DNA of 64,000 nucleotides from Marchantia polymorpha subsp. ruderalis (Eukaryota; Streptophyta; Marchantiopsida; Marchantiales; Marchantiaceae), in NCBI GenBank assembly GCA_037833965.1, contig AP031351.1, positions 17,558,501 through 17,622,500 on the forward strand. The letters run 5' to 3'. Under the pieces are notes generated by a model. The model was not told where the DNA came from. It saw nothing but the letters and a program-made list of their open reading frames with translations, and did not search any database. Positions 34,314 to 46,333 of this stretch are shown here, piece after piece. Both the position numbers and the translations under genes were made by a program. The number at the start of each line of letters is the position of its first letter. The first letter of the stretch is position 1.

Positions 34314-35903
34314 ATGACCTCGTCCGTGGAGGAGTTCGACGACGATGACATCTCGGAGTGGGAGCTCTTCTGGCTCCGCGTCCGCGCCAACCTCCAGTTC
34401 AAAACGGTGAATTTCTGGGAGGAGGTGAGCGGCTCCATGGGCGACCTGGGCACCTTCATTCCGCTGCTGCTGACCTTGGCGTTCGTGAACGGGGTCGATG
34501 TGGGCACGACGCTCTTGTTCACAGGCCTCTACAATGTGGTCACGGGCATCGTCTTCGGCGTGCCCATGCCCGTCCAGCCCATGAAGTACATCTTCTCCGT
34601 GGCCATCACGGACGGCGACCCTCTGACGGTGCCCCAGATCATGGCCGCGGGCTTGAGCACGGCCTTCGTGCTCATGTTCTGCGGCATGACCGGGCTCATG
34701 AACGTTGCCACCCGCCTGGTGCCGACGCCGGTGATCCGCGGGTTCCAGCTTTCGCAAGGCATCTCGTTCGGAGTCACGGCCATCAAGTACATCGTCAAGA
34801 AGCAGGACTTCATGACCGGCAAGGACCTCGGCCCGCGCGACTGGCTGGGCACGGACGGCATGCTGCTGGCCCTCTGCGCGTTCACCTTCGTGGTGCTGGT
34901 GTCGGGCCCGGGCGATGATATGGTGCAGCAGGCGTCGGAGCCCGAGGAGTCGGACGCCCGGTACAGCAAGCTGCCGACGAGCTCCATGTCCCTGGCGAGC
35001 GGGATCGGCAGCCGCGTGATGGGCATCGGCGAGGAGGGGTCCGTGCACCGGGGCACTCTGGCCGAAGGATTGCTCCGCGCCGCGGTGGAGGAGTCCATGC
35101 TGCTGCACGGGTACAAGCCCGGCGAGCTGAAGGACGTGGACCTGGAAGGCGCCCGCGGCGACCTGGCCACGGAGGCGGGCATGAGCAAAATGGTGATCCC
35201 CTCGGCGCTGCTCGTCTTCCTCTTCGGGGTCGGTCTGGCCGTCGCGCGCGACTGGGGGTCCGTGGGCACGGCGGGGCGCGTCAAGTTCATCTTCGGCCCG
35301 GCGTTGCCGCAGGTGGTGAAGATCACTTGGGACGACTGGAAGGTCGGGTTCCTGCGAGCCGCCGTGCCTCAGATCCCGCTCTCGCTCATCAGTACCGTGG
35401 TGGCCGTGACCAAGCTGTCGAACAATTTGTTCCCGGAGAAGAAGAATGTCACCGCCCTGTCCGTGTCCACGGCGGTGGGCATCTTCAACTCCATCGGCTG
35501 CTGCTTCGGGACGCTGCCCGTCGAGTGCGGGGCAGGGGGCCTGGCGGCGCAATTCCGGTTCGGCGCGCGGAGCGGATTCGCGGTAATCTTCCTCGGGGCG
35601 GTCAAGCTCGTTCTCTCGCTCTTCCTGGGCAGCTCGTTGCTGCGCATGCTGGCGGAGTTCCCCATTTGCTTGTTGGGAGTGATCCTTCTGCTGGCCGGAA
35701 TGGAGTTGGCAATCTTCTGCCGCGACCAGAATACTCGCCTCGACGCCTTCGTCATGGTAGTTTGCGCTACCGTCACGCTCTTCGGCTTCAGCGCTCCCAT
35801 GGGCTTCACGTGCGGCTTCGCGACGTATCTGCTGCTGAAGCTCAGACAGAAGATTCGCAAGTACATTCTGACCAAATCCATGTTCGAGCTCATGCGACGC
35901 TAA
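34314..35903 (+). CDS. MOT1: Molybdate transporter, MOT1 family (529 aa, intronless)
   Basis: MOT1 proteins are SulP-related membrane carriers that move molybdate with high affinity, supplying molybdenum-cofactor enzymes such as nitrate reductase. The frame is open from ATG 34314, the first in-frame ATG, to TAA 35901. Residues about 34-53 read FWEEVSGSMGDLGTFIPLLL, 84-93 PMPVQPMKYI and 142-153 RGFQLSQGISFG: the three signature blocks of the family. Around ten hydrophobic segments follow. A long hydrophilic loop, about residues 199-288, makes it longer than the roughly 460-aa Arabidopsis proteins. The C-terminal half has VPQIPLSLISTVVAVTKLSN and PVECGAGGLAAQFRFGARSG. Codon use is strongly G+C-biased, unlike the surrounding DNA; lack of introns is normal for this family. 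The target membrane cannot be told from sequence. Confidence 0.95.
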   Translation: MTSSVEEFDDDDISEWELFWLRVRANLQFKTVNFWEEVSGSMGDLGTFIPLLLTLAFVNGVDVGTTLLFTGLYNVVTGIVFGVPMPVQPMKYIFSVAITDGDPLTVPQIMAAGLSTAFVLMFCGMTGLMNVATRLVPTPVIRGFQLSQGISFGVTAIKYIVKKQDFMTGKDLGPRDWLGTDGMLLALCAFTFVVLVSGPGDDMVQQASEPEESDARYSKLPTSSMSLASGIGSRVMGIGEEGSVHRGTLAEGLLRAAVEESMLLHGYKPGELKDVDLEGARGDLATEAGMSKMVIPSALLVFLFGVGLAVARDWGSVGTAGRVKFIFGPALPQVVKITWDDWKVGFLRAAVPQIPLSLISTVVAVTKLSNNLFPEKKNVTALSVSTAVGIFNSIGCCFGTLPVECGAGGLAAQFRFGARSGFAVIFLGAVKLVLSLFLGSSLLRMLAEFPICLLGVILLLAGMELAIFCRDQNTRLDAFVMVVCATVTLFGFSAPMGFTCGFATYLLLKLRQKIRKYILTKSMFELMRR

Positions 35904-38900
35904 CGCGCCACCGATTGATGATGGCGGGAAAGCCTCTCGAGAAGACCGAAGCTTGAGAAGTTGAGATCGTCGCGCTGCCTCACCACCAGACAGACTACTT
36001 CTCTTCCTTCATTCATCCACCCCCCAACCCAGAGCAACCGAAGTCGAGCAGAGAACGTTGACGATGACAGAGACTTGTCGGATGAGAGCGGACAGACCGA
36101 CGGGGCCGAACCCGAACACCCCGCGCCGATCGAAGTGACTGGGGTTGAGTGCGCAGCTGCAAATCGAGCCACACGTACACGAACGTAGACCCCCCGAGAG
36201 AGCAAGCGGCCGGCGTCGCGTTCCAGAGCTTGGAGCGTCCAAAGGTAATCTCCCCTGACTGCACAATGCTCCGCCAAGCTAGCTGCGAACGCGCAGCTGC
36301 GCACTCTAATATAATTCGACTTAATTCGAGATTCGAGAGGCTCGGTAAGACCGCCGACCCTGCTTCAGTCGGACGCCATGCGCCATCCACCTCGCATGCA
36401 TGTAAATAATTGCTGTTGCCGGTTTCCCGACTCGAGTCGAGGTCCCGCTTTCGGGACGACATCCACGCAGTAAATGATCCGAGGCGGTCGAGCATCAATG
36501 ACACAACTTCGATCCACGAAGACCACAGCCCCGCCCAGCCCAGACCAGCCCAATGAAAACGCCGCCATAGAAGCGCAGTCGGACGCACCGCGCGTACCAG
36601 CGTCCAGCGTTCCTTGGGACCTCGACTTTACCTTTCGTAGTAGGACATGACAACGGCCGGCATCTGTACAAACTTGCTCCTGGAGCAGACTCGGATATGA
36701 GGCACACGTAAGAGATTTGGATTCATTCAGCCTTGTAAAGAAACATAAGCGCTGTCCAACACAGCAAGAGCTGGAGATCGAGCACGAGATCGAGCAAGTG
36801 TTGCCTCCAAGTGTTGTCTGATAAGAAGACAAACCGTCCCAATTCAATTTGGCATTTGAAATTGATTCCTAGCGAGGCCGACTCGACTTCTCTCTCATTG
36901 CTTGTTGATCTTCTTCTCTACTCTAACAGCGTGAGGTCAGTAGAAATTTTCGACGATCCACAGCGCAGGCCGTGGGTCTGAGTTCTGAGTCGGCCTTCTC
37001 TGTGGAAGGAGGACGGCAGTGAACACTGCCCATGTATCAGCTCAATGCTTTACAATTATGAAATTCAACTTTCGACCTATCTAGATTCCCCTCAGCATCC
37101 GAACGTTTATAATTTGATACTGAAGACAATTCTGTGAAAACGAGAATCGAGAAGAAGTAAGGACGACATACTCAAACTCTTCTGTTGCTGCAATTTTGCA
37201 CGAGTTGTGAGATGAAAAAAAGGAACTCCATTGCAGACGATAATCTACGCAGCTCAACATTCCCTCTGACACAGTATCACTCAGCAACTTTCACTGTGAA
37301 GAGCGCTTACAATGTACATTCACCGACTGTGTACAAATTTTGACTTTTGATGTTTGATTTTAAACTCGATATTCTAAAATTGTATTTAAAAGTGATGTAA
37401 TTAAACTTCAAGTTCATAAAAGTACCTTTAAAATTATTAAGATTTGTCCCATTGAAACTCAGACTTGTAGTTGAACGTCTTTATATGTAATTGCTATATG
37501 AGTTGAACTCATATAGCAAGAAGTGATATTTTTACTTAACTAATTATTGTAATCAGATTTTTTAATATAATGAATGAAACCTTCATAATGGTCAAATATT
37601 TGGAGCCCCATAATTTTGATTTTATCGTGAGAGATTAAATTATAGCTTTGTAGTTATATACATAAAAAAAATTGATTTTTTTTAGTAGTTTTCATATTAA
37701 ATTGTGTGGTTTCAATTTGCGTAACAGTATGGAACAGTTGAATTTTGTGTCTACACGAGTTTTTAGAGCGTAATGCACATTTACAAACATATCTTGGATG
37801 AGAAACATAGATATTTATTTGATGTGATTCCATATGAAGCTAAATTGCTTGATAGTAACCATTAAGTTTTTCTTTTTTACTAGATGATAATCTATCGATA
37901 TCACACTTTGCAAAGTTCTAAAAAGTATATTATTCTATACATATGGTTTCAGCTTTAGTGTACACTTGCGATCGCAAATCATCAATATCTCAAATTTGAC
38001 TAAAAAATTTGTATCTATCTTTAAATACAGATTTTGAGATATCACCTTTCGTGCACCTTGCAATCGTTTGTTGCTTGTCAAATTCAATGTTTAATCAATT
38101 GGAGAATGTAATCGATCTAGTGAAATTTGTGTCAAAATTTGTTGATTTTCTCAACTGATTTCGTTGTCGTCAAAGCTTGTGCTTGGTTCTTACTTTGCTT
38201 GATGACGGTGGAGATATTGCTCTTTGAACTAAGTCAAATTTGTTGAGGAATGACAAAAGATTTCAAAGATGTTGGTGTTAAATCCGACACCGTCAACATT
38301 AAATATGTACAGTCACGCAATTGTGACTAACCGATTTCATTGCTCAATTTTCAACTCGTATATACAATTCAATTCTTTCATGCCAAATTTTGCAAATTTC
38401 CTCGTGCAAATCATTATTAGTTTCACTACTTGCACTATATGTTGTACTACAAAATGCGTGACATGTAAGATCGGTGGAGTCTCATCGAATAAAAAAAAAT
38501 TTAAAAGCTCCCATTAAGCAATTTATATTCAGATGGGATCACATCAAGTAAATATTTCATGAAAAATATTGATGATGATAAATTTCTAGAATAAATTTTA
38601 TATTTAGTCATTGATTGCATAGGATACTTATACAAAATTAATCACGTTCAAATTATGATAAATAATCTCTTCACCGAAAACATATGCTCAAAGTAAAAAA
38701 AGCAACAGATTCATAAGTTGTGTCTTAGAACATTTTTATGTGTATTATCTTGATCATTATAATACTGCATAGTGTAGAAAAAAAATTTAAAATATAAATT
38801 TATAATCTGTTGAATGTAAAAAACATAAAATATTGAGTTTGAAGAAAGGTAACAATGAAGCTCAAAGTTGAATGACACAAAATACAACATGTAGGTATGT

Positions 38901-41900
38901 ACACGGGGAACTCTTTTCATTACTTTAGTGGTTTGCATGAATGTTGGTTATCTTTGTTACAAGGTCATATTGAGTAGTTCGGTGTGATTATAGTTAGGTG
39001 TATATTGGACGCATTTACTGCAAAGGATTCACCATATAATAAAGCAAATGAACTTTATACCTTGTAAAAAAATCAAATTCAAGGCATCTAACGATCATAC
39101 ATTGATAATAATATCATTCTCCCATAGATACCACTTTTCAATATTATTATAAAGTTGGAAATGTATCAAATTATGAAAATTTTATTATCAGATGCTTATC
39201 AAGATAACTGAGAGACTTGGAGAAGGAAATCTATCTCATGTTTCTACCTGGCATTGAGATAAGCATCGAACTGAGATAGTCAGAGAGAAGTATATACCTC
39301 ATGTCTCCGCTTGGCATTGAGTTTGTCATTCATATCGTCAATTGGATGGTTTTGGTTCTAGATGCGAGGACCGACTGACAGCTAGACTCTTGTATCGAGA
39401 AGCTATGATAACAGTCGAAGTCTGAAAACGGAAGATTCTAACAAGTATCGATAATTTGACTACTCAGAGTAAGGAAGGAGGAGAGCCCAGTCGTGTGTTA
39501 CAATGAACAAACGAATACTCTTCTATAATAGTTTCCATTTGTCATCGTGATCGCAAGAACTATATTCACTCAATCGTGCACTGGAGATGTCGACATCACT
39601 CTAAAAAAAAGCGCAACATGCAGATGAGCTGTCTTTTGAAAGACGCAGTCTTCTCTGAGATCCATCTGTGAATGTGCTCACGTACTCCCCTACCAATAAA
39701 AAACAGGTCATGCTATGATCACATCTGATGACATCAAACTTGTTGACTAACGTAAATGGTTGGTTATGACACTTCTGAGCCGCTCGATATTTCGTACTCC
39801 AGTACATAGTTGCCATTAGACACAAATTTCTTGATTTCTTGATCTTGAAGTCAACCTGCAAATGGTGATGTCATTTGTGATGAAAGTACCTGTTTCTTAT
39901 CGAATGGAGTAAGTATTAAGTAAGAGTATCAAATCGTACTGTGGCTGAAACTGATTACTTCACGATACGGAGAGAACACAGTGTAGCTGAAGTAACCTTG
40001 AAAGAAATTGCATTGTACGCACCATGGCTTTTTTGAGTGTGAGTTTGCCGCACCGAGTACTGCGAATGAGAGAGACCGGTTCTATTTCGGTTGAGAGACT
40101 CACAATCTGCTATTGATTCTGGCTTGCCTACCCTTGGTTGTTGCAGTTGTAGACCAGTGATGTGACCACCTCGTGCAAATGTGTGTCGTAAGCAGAGTCT
40201 TAACAAACAACGGCACAATATCCATGCACGACACTGTCATGCACCGCATGCTGTCCCCGTCAAGTTTGGACGGTCGTACTCTGTCATCTCACACCTGAAG
40301 AGCTTCCACTTAATCCTCTCAAAACGATCTAGTAGTTTCGAGTCGCGTTAAGTGCGACCATTTCTGCGTCCGTGAAACATGTTTTGGTCAAATTTCCTCT
40401 GGCCAAACATCTACACACGATATCAATGATGTAACAGTTTATAAATATTATACTATTTTTTGGAACGATCATAGTTACACTTGAACTAAGTCAAATGATC
40501 ATTTTCAAGCAATACATTATCCAACCAAAATCTCCAAAAATAACAAAATCTTTATAACGTAGAATACTATACACATATCCAGAGTCTGTGACATGGAGAT
40601 TCAATCAAGTACTAAGGTACGATATCAAAGCATATAATCCAATAAGCTTTATTCAACTATCATCTTGCTTCAAAATTGGTTTGTGAATTCAATTTTAATA
40701 CAAGATAAAACTGGTTTCAATATTCAATCAACGTCATAGCCAGTATTTGTTGTGTTTGACGTAAACAAGTTTCAACAAGGAATACCTAAGCAAATTCAGT
40801 GAAAAAAATGAGGAAAGTCATCTGCATTTTGAGGCAGAAGTACATGCTTGATGTTATTAAATCCAGTCGATTGCAACATTGAATGGAGAAGGAGTTGATG
40901 ATATAAATAGAAAGTTCCAAGAAACAACGACAAAAAGCGATTGTGACAACAAAGAGAGAAGTTTTCATGTAGCATGAAAGTAATGTGTCACATCAAAGAT
41001 TGTTTCATATACTCCAAACAACTTCAATAGATGAATCTCAATACTCTTTCCATTATTTTAGAATTAGATGAATGTTTAGTTGTCAAATTGGAAGTCACTG
41101 GAGTAAGGCTAGTGGAATTGATTAAAGCATTAGATGATCAACTAACATCACAATTAAAATCAATAATTCAAACAGCTACAAATATCATGTAAGTTCATAC
41201 AAAATCAAATAGTTGTAGCTAAAAACTCATTTAGAAGTTCATGGGCGGAACTAGATTGTCATCCCAAGATATGTTATTTTTCATGTTTATTTACTACGGC
41301 TTTTTAATAGCTCATCATTTTTCTAAAAGGTTGAATTTCACTTTCACACCCGTGTATAAATACACTTTCATATTCACTCATCACTTAAAATGAATTCTCA
41401 TTGAAATTTAGACAAACTCTGGAAATGCAATTTCTTTGTGAATAACACAAATCTACAGACATTGTTCTTTTCAAACTTGCTTGACTATCTTTTTTTCTCT
41501 CTTTTGATATTATTTCACAATAATACATATGTATATAATATAAATTACTTGCAAAAAACTTAACCATGGTAGATATGATTAACTCCCATATAAATATTAC
41601 ATGACAATATTATATTGATCGACTAGAAGCTTCTTTGTTCTTATATCAAGATGACAACATGTCATTTCAATATGGAAGCAAAAAATTATTGAAACCTATA
41701 AAATCTCAACTAGCCACCGTATCAAACTTAGATTTAATCTGATCCATTTAAAAATCAACCACTTAGTCAAATCAATCAAATTAAAAAAATGTTTAAATTT
41801 TTTTTTGTTTCTTGGACAATAGTTGATGGTATTACTTTTACTCTTTGAACAAGTATTTTTAATAATATTTTTAATAATATTAAATAATATTATTTCTAAT

Positions 41901-44184
41901 ACATCAAGGTCTAAAATGTTAACATCTTTTTAATTTTGGAATATTAAATTTGATACAAGATAAAATAATGATGCTAAATATTAATTTTGTTCATAAAATT
42001 CTATACTTAACTAAAAATTGTAGATCTAATGTCAAGTTTAGATTTAATAGCAAAATTCAAACATAACTAGTCATAAATAAAATAATGAAAATAAATTCTT
42101 TCATTAATTTTATCACTGATACACTTATATAATTATTGAGCTTATATTTATTTTTTATTTAATGACTAATTATGTATTCGGAGAGAAAAGTTTGATTTTG
42201 GATGAAACATCGTTAACTTATCGTAGTCAATTCAATGAGTCACTATTCTAATCATAACTTCTTGATGTCATAAGTAATCTAATTTTTATTTTTCTAAATA
42301 TTAAAATATCAAAATACTTGTAAATATATACTTTCTAACTCTCTTAAATCTAATTGTTTAATACAATCATCTACTTATTTTTTATAAATGTTTTCAAATT
42401 TTGATTTCAAAGTCGATTGTCATGATACTTCCTGTGCAACTATGGAGTTTGTATTTTAGTCATAACTCAAACTTATTCCAAGTCCATCACTTGTTATTGA
42501 AAACAAATTATTTTCATACATCATATGAAAATATGAGTATTTGGTAGATGTTTTTCAAGTTGTTTAATACTTTCACACTATAGAGTGTAGATTTTTGTCC
42601 CAATTCTGCTTGCTTTCGTAAACGTCTTCATCCATGACCTACATCATACAACATATGTAATTAATACAATTGGTCAATGTATTAGTATTGGTATTATTAA
42701 AAAATTGATCATCCCTGTTTTAATGAAAAAATTAACATGGCTCAATTCATACTTCATATAAACTTCATTACTCTATTTGATATTAGCTTTTAAAATTTAT
42801 CTATCTTCTTCACATTAGTTGATTTTTGAGAGGTTAAGCATATATTCATTTGATAATATAATCATGAACTATTACAATGGATTTTTTTCACAAGGCATAA
42901 TATTCAAAAAATACATCCCAATACATTCTTCATTTATTCAAAAAACACACAACAATAATTAATATCATTTACGTAAAAAAAATTTAAAAGCTTGACACTC
43001 ATCACAATTTTTGTTAAATTTCACACAATTTTCAAAATATCTTATTCATGATAACAAGCATCAAATATCTTAAAACGATGAAAATTTTTGAAAATTATAC
43101 TTCACATATCAAAATTTTGTTCAATTACTTCATGAATTTTAATAATTTCTTTTCATAATAATTCTATTATGTATTTTGCTTTATGAAATAATACATTCTC
43201 ATCATCATGTAAAATTGAAATTGCTTTACAAATGCATTTGATTCTTTTGAATGCATGTCTTGAGGATATTTTTACTTAAAAAATAAGCTCCTAAATCTTT
43301 TTGTACATTTTTGATAATATCATTATATATTTCATAATTAATAAAGCTTTTTTTAAAAAAAAATATGATTTAAAACTGAGTTTTTTTCTCATCATATGCT
43401 CAATATATCAATCAACATTACAATGATTTTTTCTAGGCTAAACCTTGATATTATAATCAAATTCTTTTTATAATAGTTTATATTTAGAGTATACATTTCT
43501 CAATATCAAATTTGTTGAAAATATACTTTAAAATTTAGGATCAATAAAAATAGTGATTTTTTCATCCAAAAGTAGTATCAAAATATTATTTCATTTTATT
43601 TTTGAAAAGCAAATGTTATCATCGTTTTTACATCATTGAAGTTGAGCTTGTACTTTGACCTTTTCATATGTACATTTTCAAATCATTAGCTTTTTTGGAA
43701 ATAGATAAATCAAATTGTTTATAATATTTCATTATATTTGAAAAACTTACTCAATTGTCTAATGTGTTAAAAAAAGGCAATCAAAGGATTTGTCTCATTT
43801 ATTAGGCATCCATCAATATAACTTTTTTAAAGATAACGTGACTAAACGATAAATTTTATTTTTTTACATTCAAAGCTACAATAATTTTGGATTAATTGAA
43901 GCTTTGACTTTTTTCAAACAATATATATACAATAAAATGATACTCCTTTTATAATTAACAAACAAACAGATAACCAAGCCTCTGCACATTAGGCATATGT
44001 CTATTTGTGCATAATATAAGTAAATTAGGCACAGAGATTGAACAAAATTAGTCACGATTAGACATCATTGTTTACAGAAAATCTGAGAAATCAAAAAAAA
44101 TCTTACTCCTGATTCTATACACTTCCATTCACGTTTACAAACTAATGATATAGTTTCAGCAAGTTCTAAAGCATGAACTCCCTC
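35904..44184. other. Long intergenic stretch, no gene seen
   Basis: 35.9-36.9 kb stays moderately G+C-rich and holds the MOT1 3' UTR. Frames here on both strands lack recognisable motifs and look like by-products of composition. 37.3-39.2 kb and 40.4-44.1 kb are very A+T-rich; 39.2-40.4 kb is mixed. No transposon domain could be read with confidence, though the composition resembles decayed repeats. Confidence 0.5.
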
Positions 44185-46333
44185 CTATTGCTTCAAGGTG
44201 CGCAACAAATCATATTGTTTACATTGAAGAAATCCTTCTAAAAATCGGTCAGTGACATGTTAAAACCATTGTTTCTTAATTTCAACATTGAGAACTCACT
44301 CTCGACAGGAGCTGTATTTGGAAACGGTAAACCCAATCCACTAACGAAATCTACCAGAAAATTAAAACGGCCTGATAAACATGGGAGTGAGCACGCATTG
44401 TCAAACGAACAGTAATGAACACAAGAATTTATGGCTTCTCTACAAGCCGAGACATTTTTGTACATGACACAAAGTTCAAAAATTAAGACCCAATTTTTTC
44501 AATTACAGAGGAAGACCAACTACAATCAAGATGAGACTTTTGTTGGATAATGAGATGGCTGATATCAAGACCTTTAAGTTTCACTAATTCAAACGGATAC
44601 ACGGGTGGACAGTCCATATCGTTGCTTGATCCACGTTCATCTTGCAATGCTATGCCATCCATAAATCAATCAACAATGTCAAATATATGAAACACAACAT
44701 TCCAAAGAAATACTTGCCGAATTGGTTCACTTAGATTGTTGATTGTGGTCAAGGCAAAATGTCCAAGATCTTCAATGGAGCCAGAGATGTCAATATAGGA
44801 AGCAGACCAACTATTGCGGATGGCATAAATGGAATCGTCTACATATTCAAAGTTAGAATTGCGAATTGCACTGATCTTGAGCAGTAACCAATCAATTAAT
44901 AGTTCAACGTGCGTTTATTGTTGACTAAGCGTCAAACGATGACCTTCGAGTCGCATCATCGTCGTATATATAGCACTTGTGATGCTCATTGTGACAAAAT
45001 TTATAAACCACAAAATATCACTTTTATTGTTGAGATGAGCGCCGAAAAGAACTCACTCAAATTTCAAAATAATGTGCACTGATTTTGTGACGATGATTTG
45101 TAGCACTAAACATGGCGTGACTTCTAATCGTGAATGTCTTTCCCATGTTGATTTCATTTTGGAAAAAGCTTTTGTTGTTGATGCAGGTGCAAGATCATAG
45201 ATACTAGTGTTGCATCATGCATCCCCATCCAGCTTCAAGTATGACTCATGTAATGGGTTGTCCAATTAATGGAGAATACACCACACACGGATGAATCCTT
45301 CCAGTAAACATTGTTGAAGACGCGTGATAACACCTGCAACAGGCCCAGTAATGTTTCTAGCTTCATCTGACAATGCACCAATTAATTGATTTCTCCAACT
45401 GGGAGAGAGTACATCAAATAATTTGCACAGAATTTCAAACTGTGACAAACACGTATGAGATAGGTAAAACGAATTAGATATAAGATGCAAATTATAAAGC
45501 CAGCGTCGCCAAACAAAACAAGCACAAATATCTATGTATGAAGTATCCATGCAAGTTGAGCCATCCAGAGCAATTGAAAACGTCCAAACCATGGGTGAGA
45601 TATTAGAAATGATTGGAAAATTGGCGCTACATTGGACACGTACAAATGTAGCAATTTTCAAATCATTCATCCCACCTAGCTTAGAGACCATGACAACTTC
45701 CTTGGTTGCCTGAAGCGCCAACGCATTCTGTCTGAAACTAATATCAATGCCAATGTATTTAATTGCAAGTTGGTACGCCATTGAGGTTTTGATAGTCACA
45801 TAATTGTTTCTTGTGTTAGTATCTAGCATGAATATGCGCATTGCGTTCACATAGGTTTGGCCTTCAAAACCTTCAATATTCTATTACATTTCTCTTATGA
45901 TAAACTCAACGATGCATTTTTCAATGTTGTAGATTACATGATAAGTATACTTGTCAATATGTGACAGGTTTGTGTTCACAAAGGGTACATCAATGCCAAA
46001 ATAAGTCATCTTACTTTCTGTAGAGAGTGATTGATACTCTTCCCAACGAATCGGGTGCTCACTTTTGAGATGAATGCGGTAGTTTTTGGGACAAAACGCT
46101 AGATCAAACTTCTTCTTTGCGGTAGCTTTTTGACGTTTTGCATCAATTTTACTCTCTTGATCATCGGCGGTATAGAATCTGCATGCAACTACAATGATCC
46201 GACTCGTAACAACTTCTCGTTCTGAAATTTGAAGATCATATTCTTGAATATGCGACAAATTGAAAGGTATCATGCGCGTCGGCATCGCGTTTGACCGTTT
46301 TGCTATTCCAGCCATGAGTGAAAAAAGCTCCAA
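44185..46333 (-). pseudogene. hAT-like transposase pseudogene
   Basis: Read from 46333 down. The N-terminal part has a BED-finger-like block (FCPKNYRIHLKSEHPIRWEE, with C and H spacing partly lost). Two adjacent stops TAA TAG at about 45881-45886 interrupt the frame, which then continues IEGFEGQTYVNAMRIF. Next come the catalytic-region motif SIALDGSTCMDTSYIDICA, FEILCKLFDVLSPSWRNQLI, SDEARNITGPVAGVITR and FIRVWCILH. The distal part is full of stops, but the hAT C-terminal dimerisation text survives: PNTAPVESEFSMLKLRNNGF, NMSLTDF and, after a frameshift, LEGFLQCKQYDLL. hAT transposases cut and paste DNA with 8-bp target duplications. Terminal inverted repeats were not located. It is dead. Confidence 0.78.

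Noticed and set aside
34089-35552. A 487-codon frame antisense to MOT1, and other long overlapping frames
   Set aside because: It is a G+C-driven shadow of the real gene: Arg/His/Gly/Gln-rich, without motifs, fully overlapping a clearly conserved protein.
36013-36588. 191-codon minus-strand frame downstream of MOT1
   Set aside because: Trp/Ser/Arg-rich composition without any domain; several frames are equally open in this G+C-rich stretch.
40980-41200. Possible copia gag remnant on the plus strand
   Set aside because: A loose resemblance to the region before L-x-S-L-P, but the diagnostic residues are missing, so it was not called.
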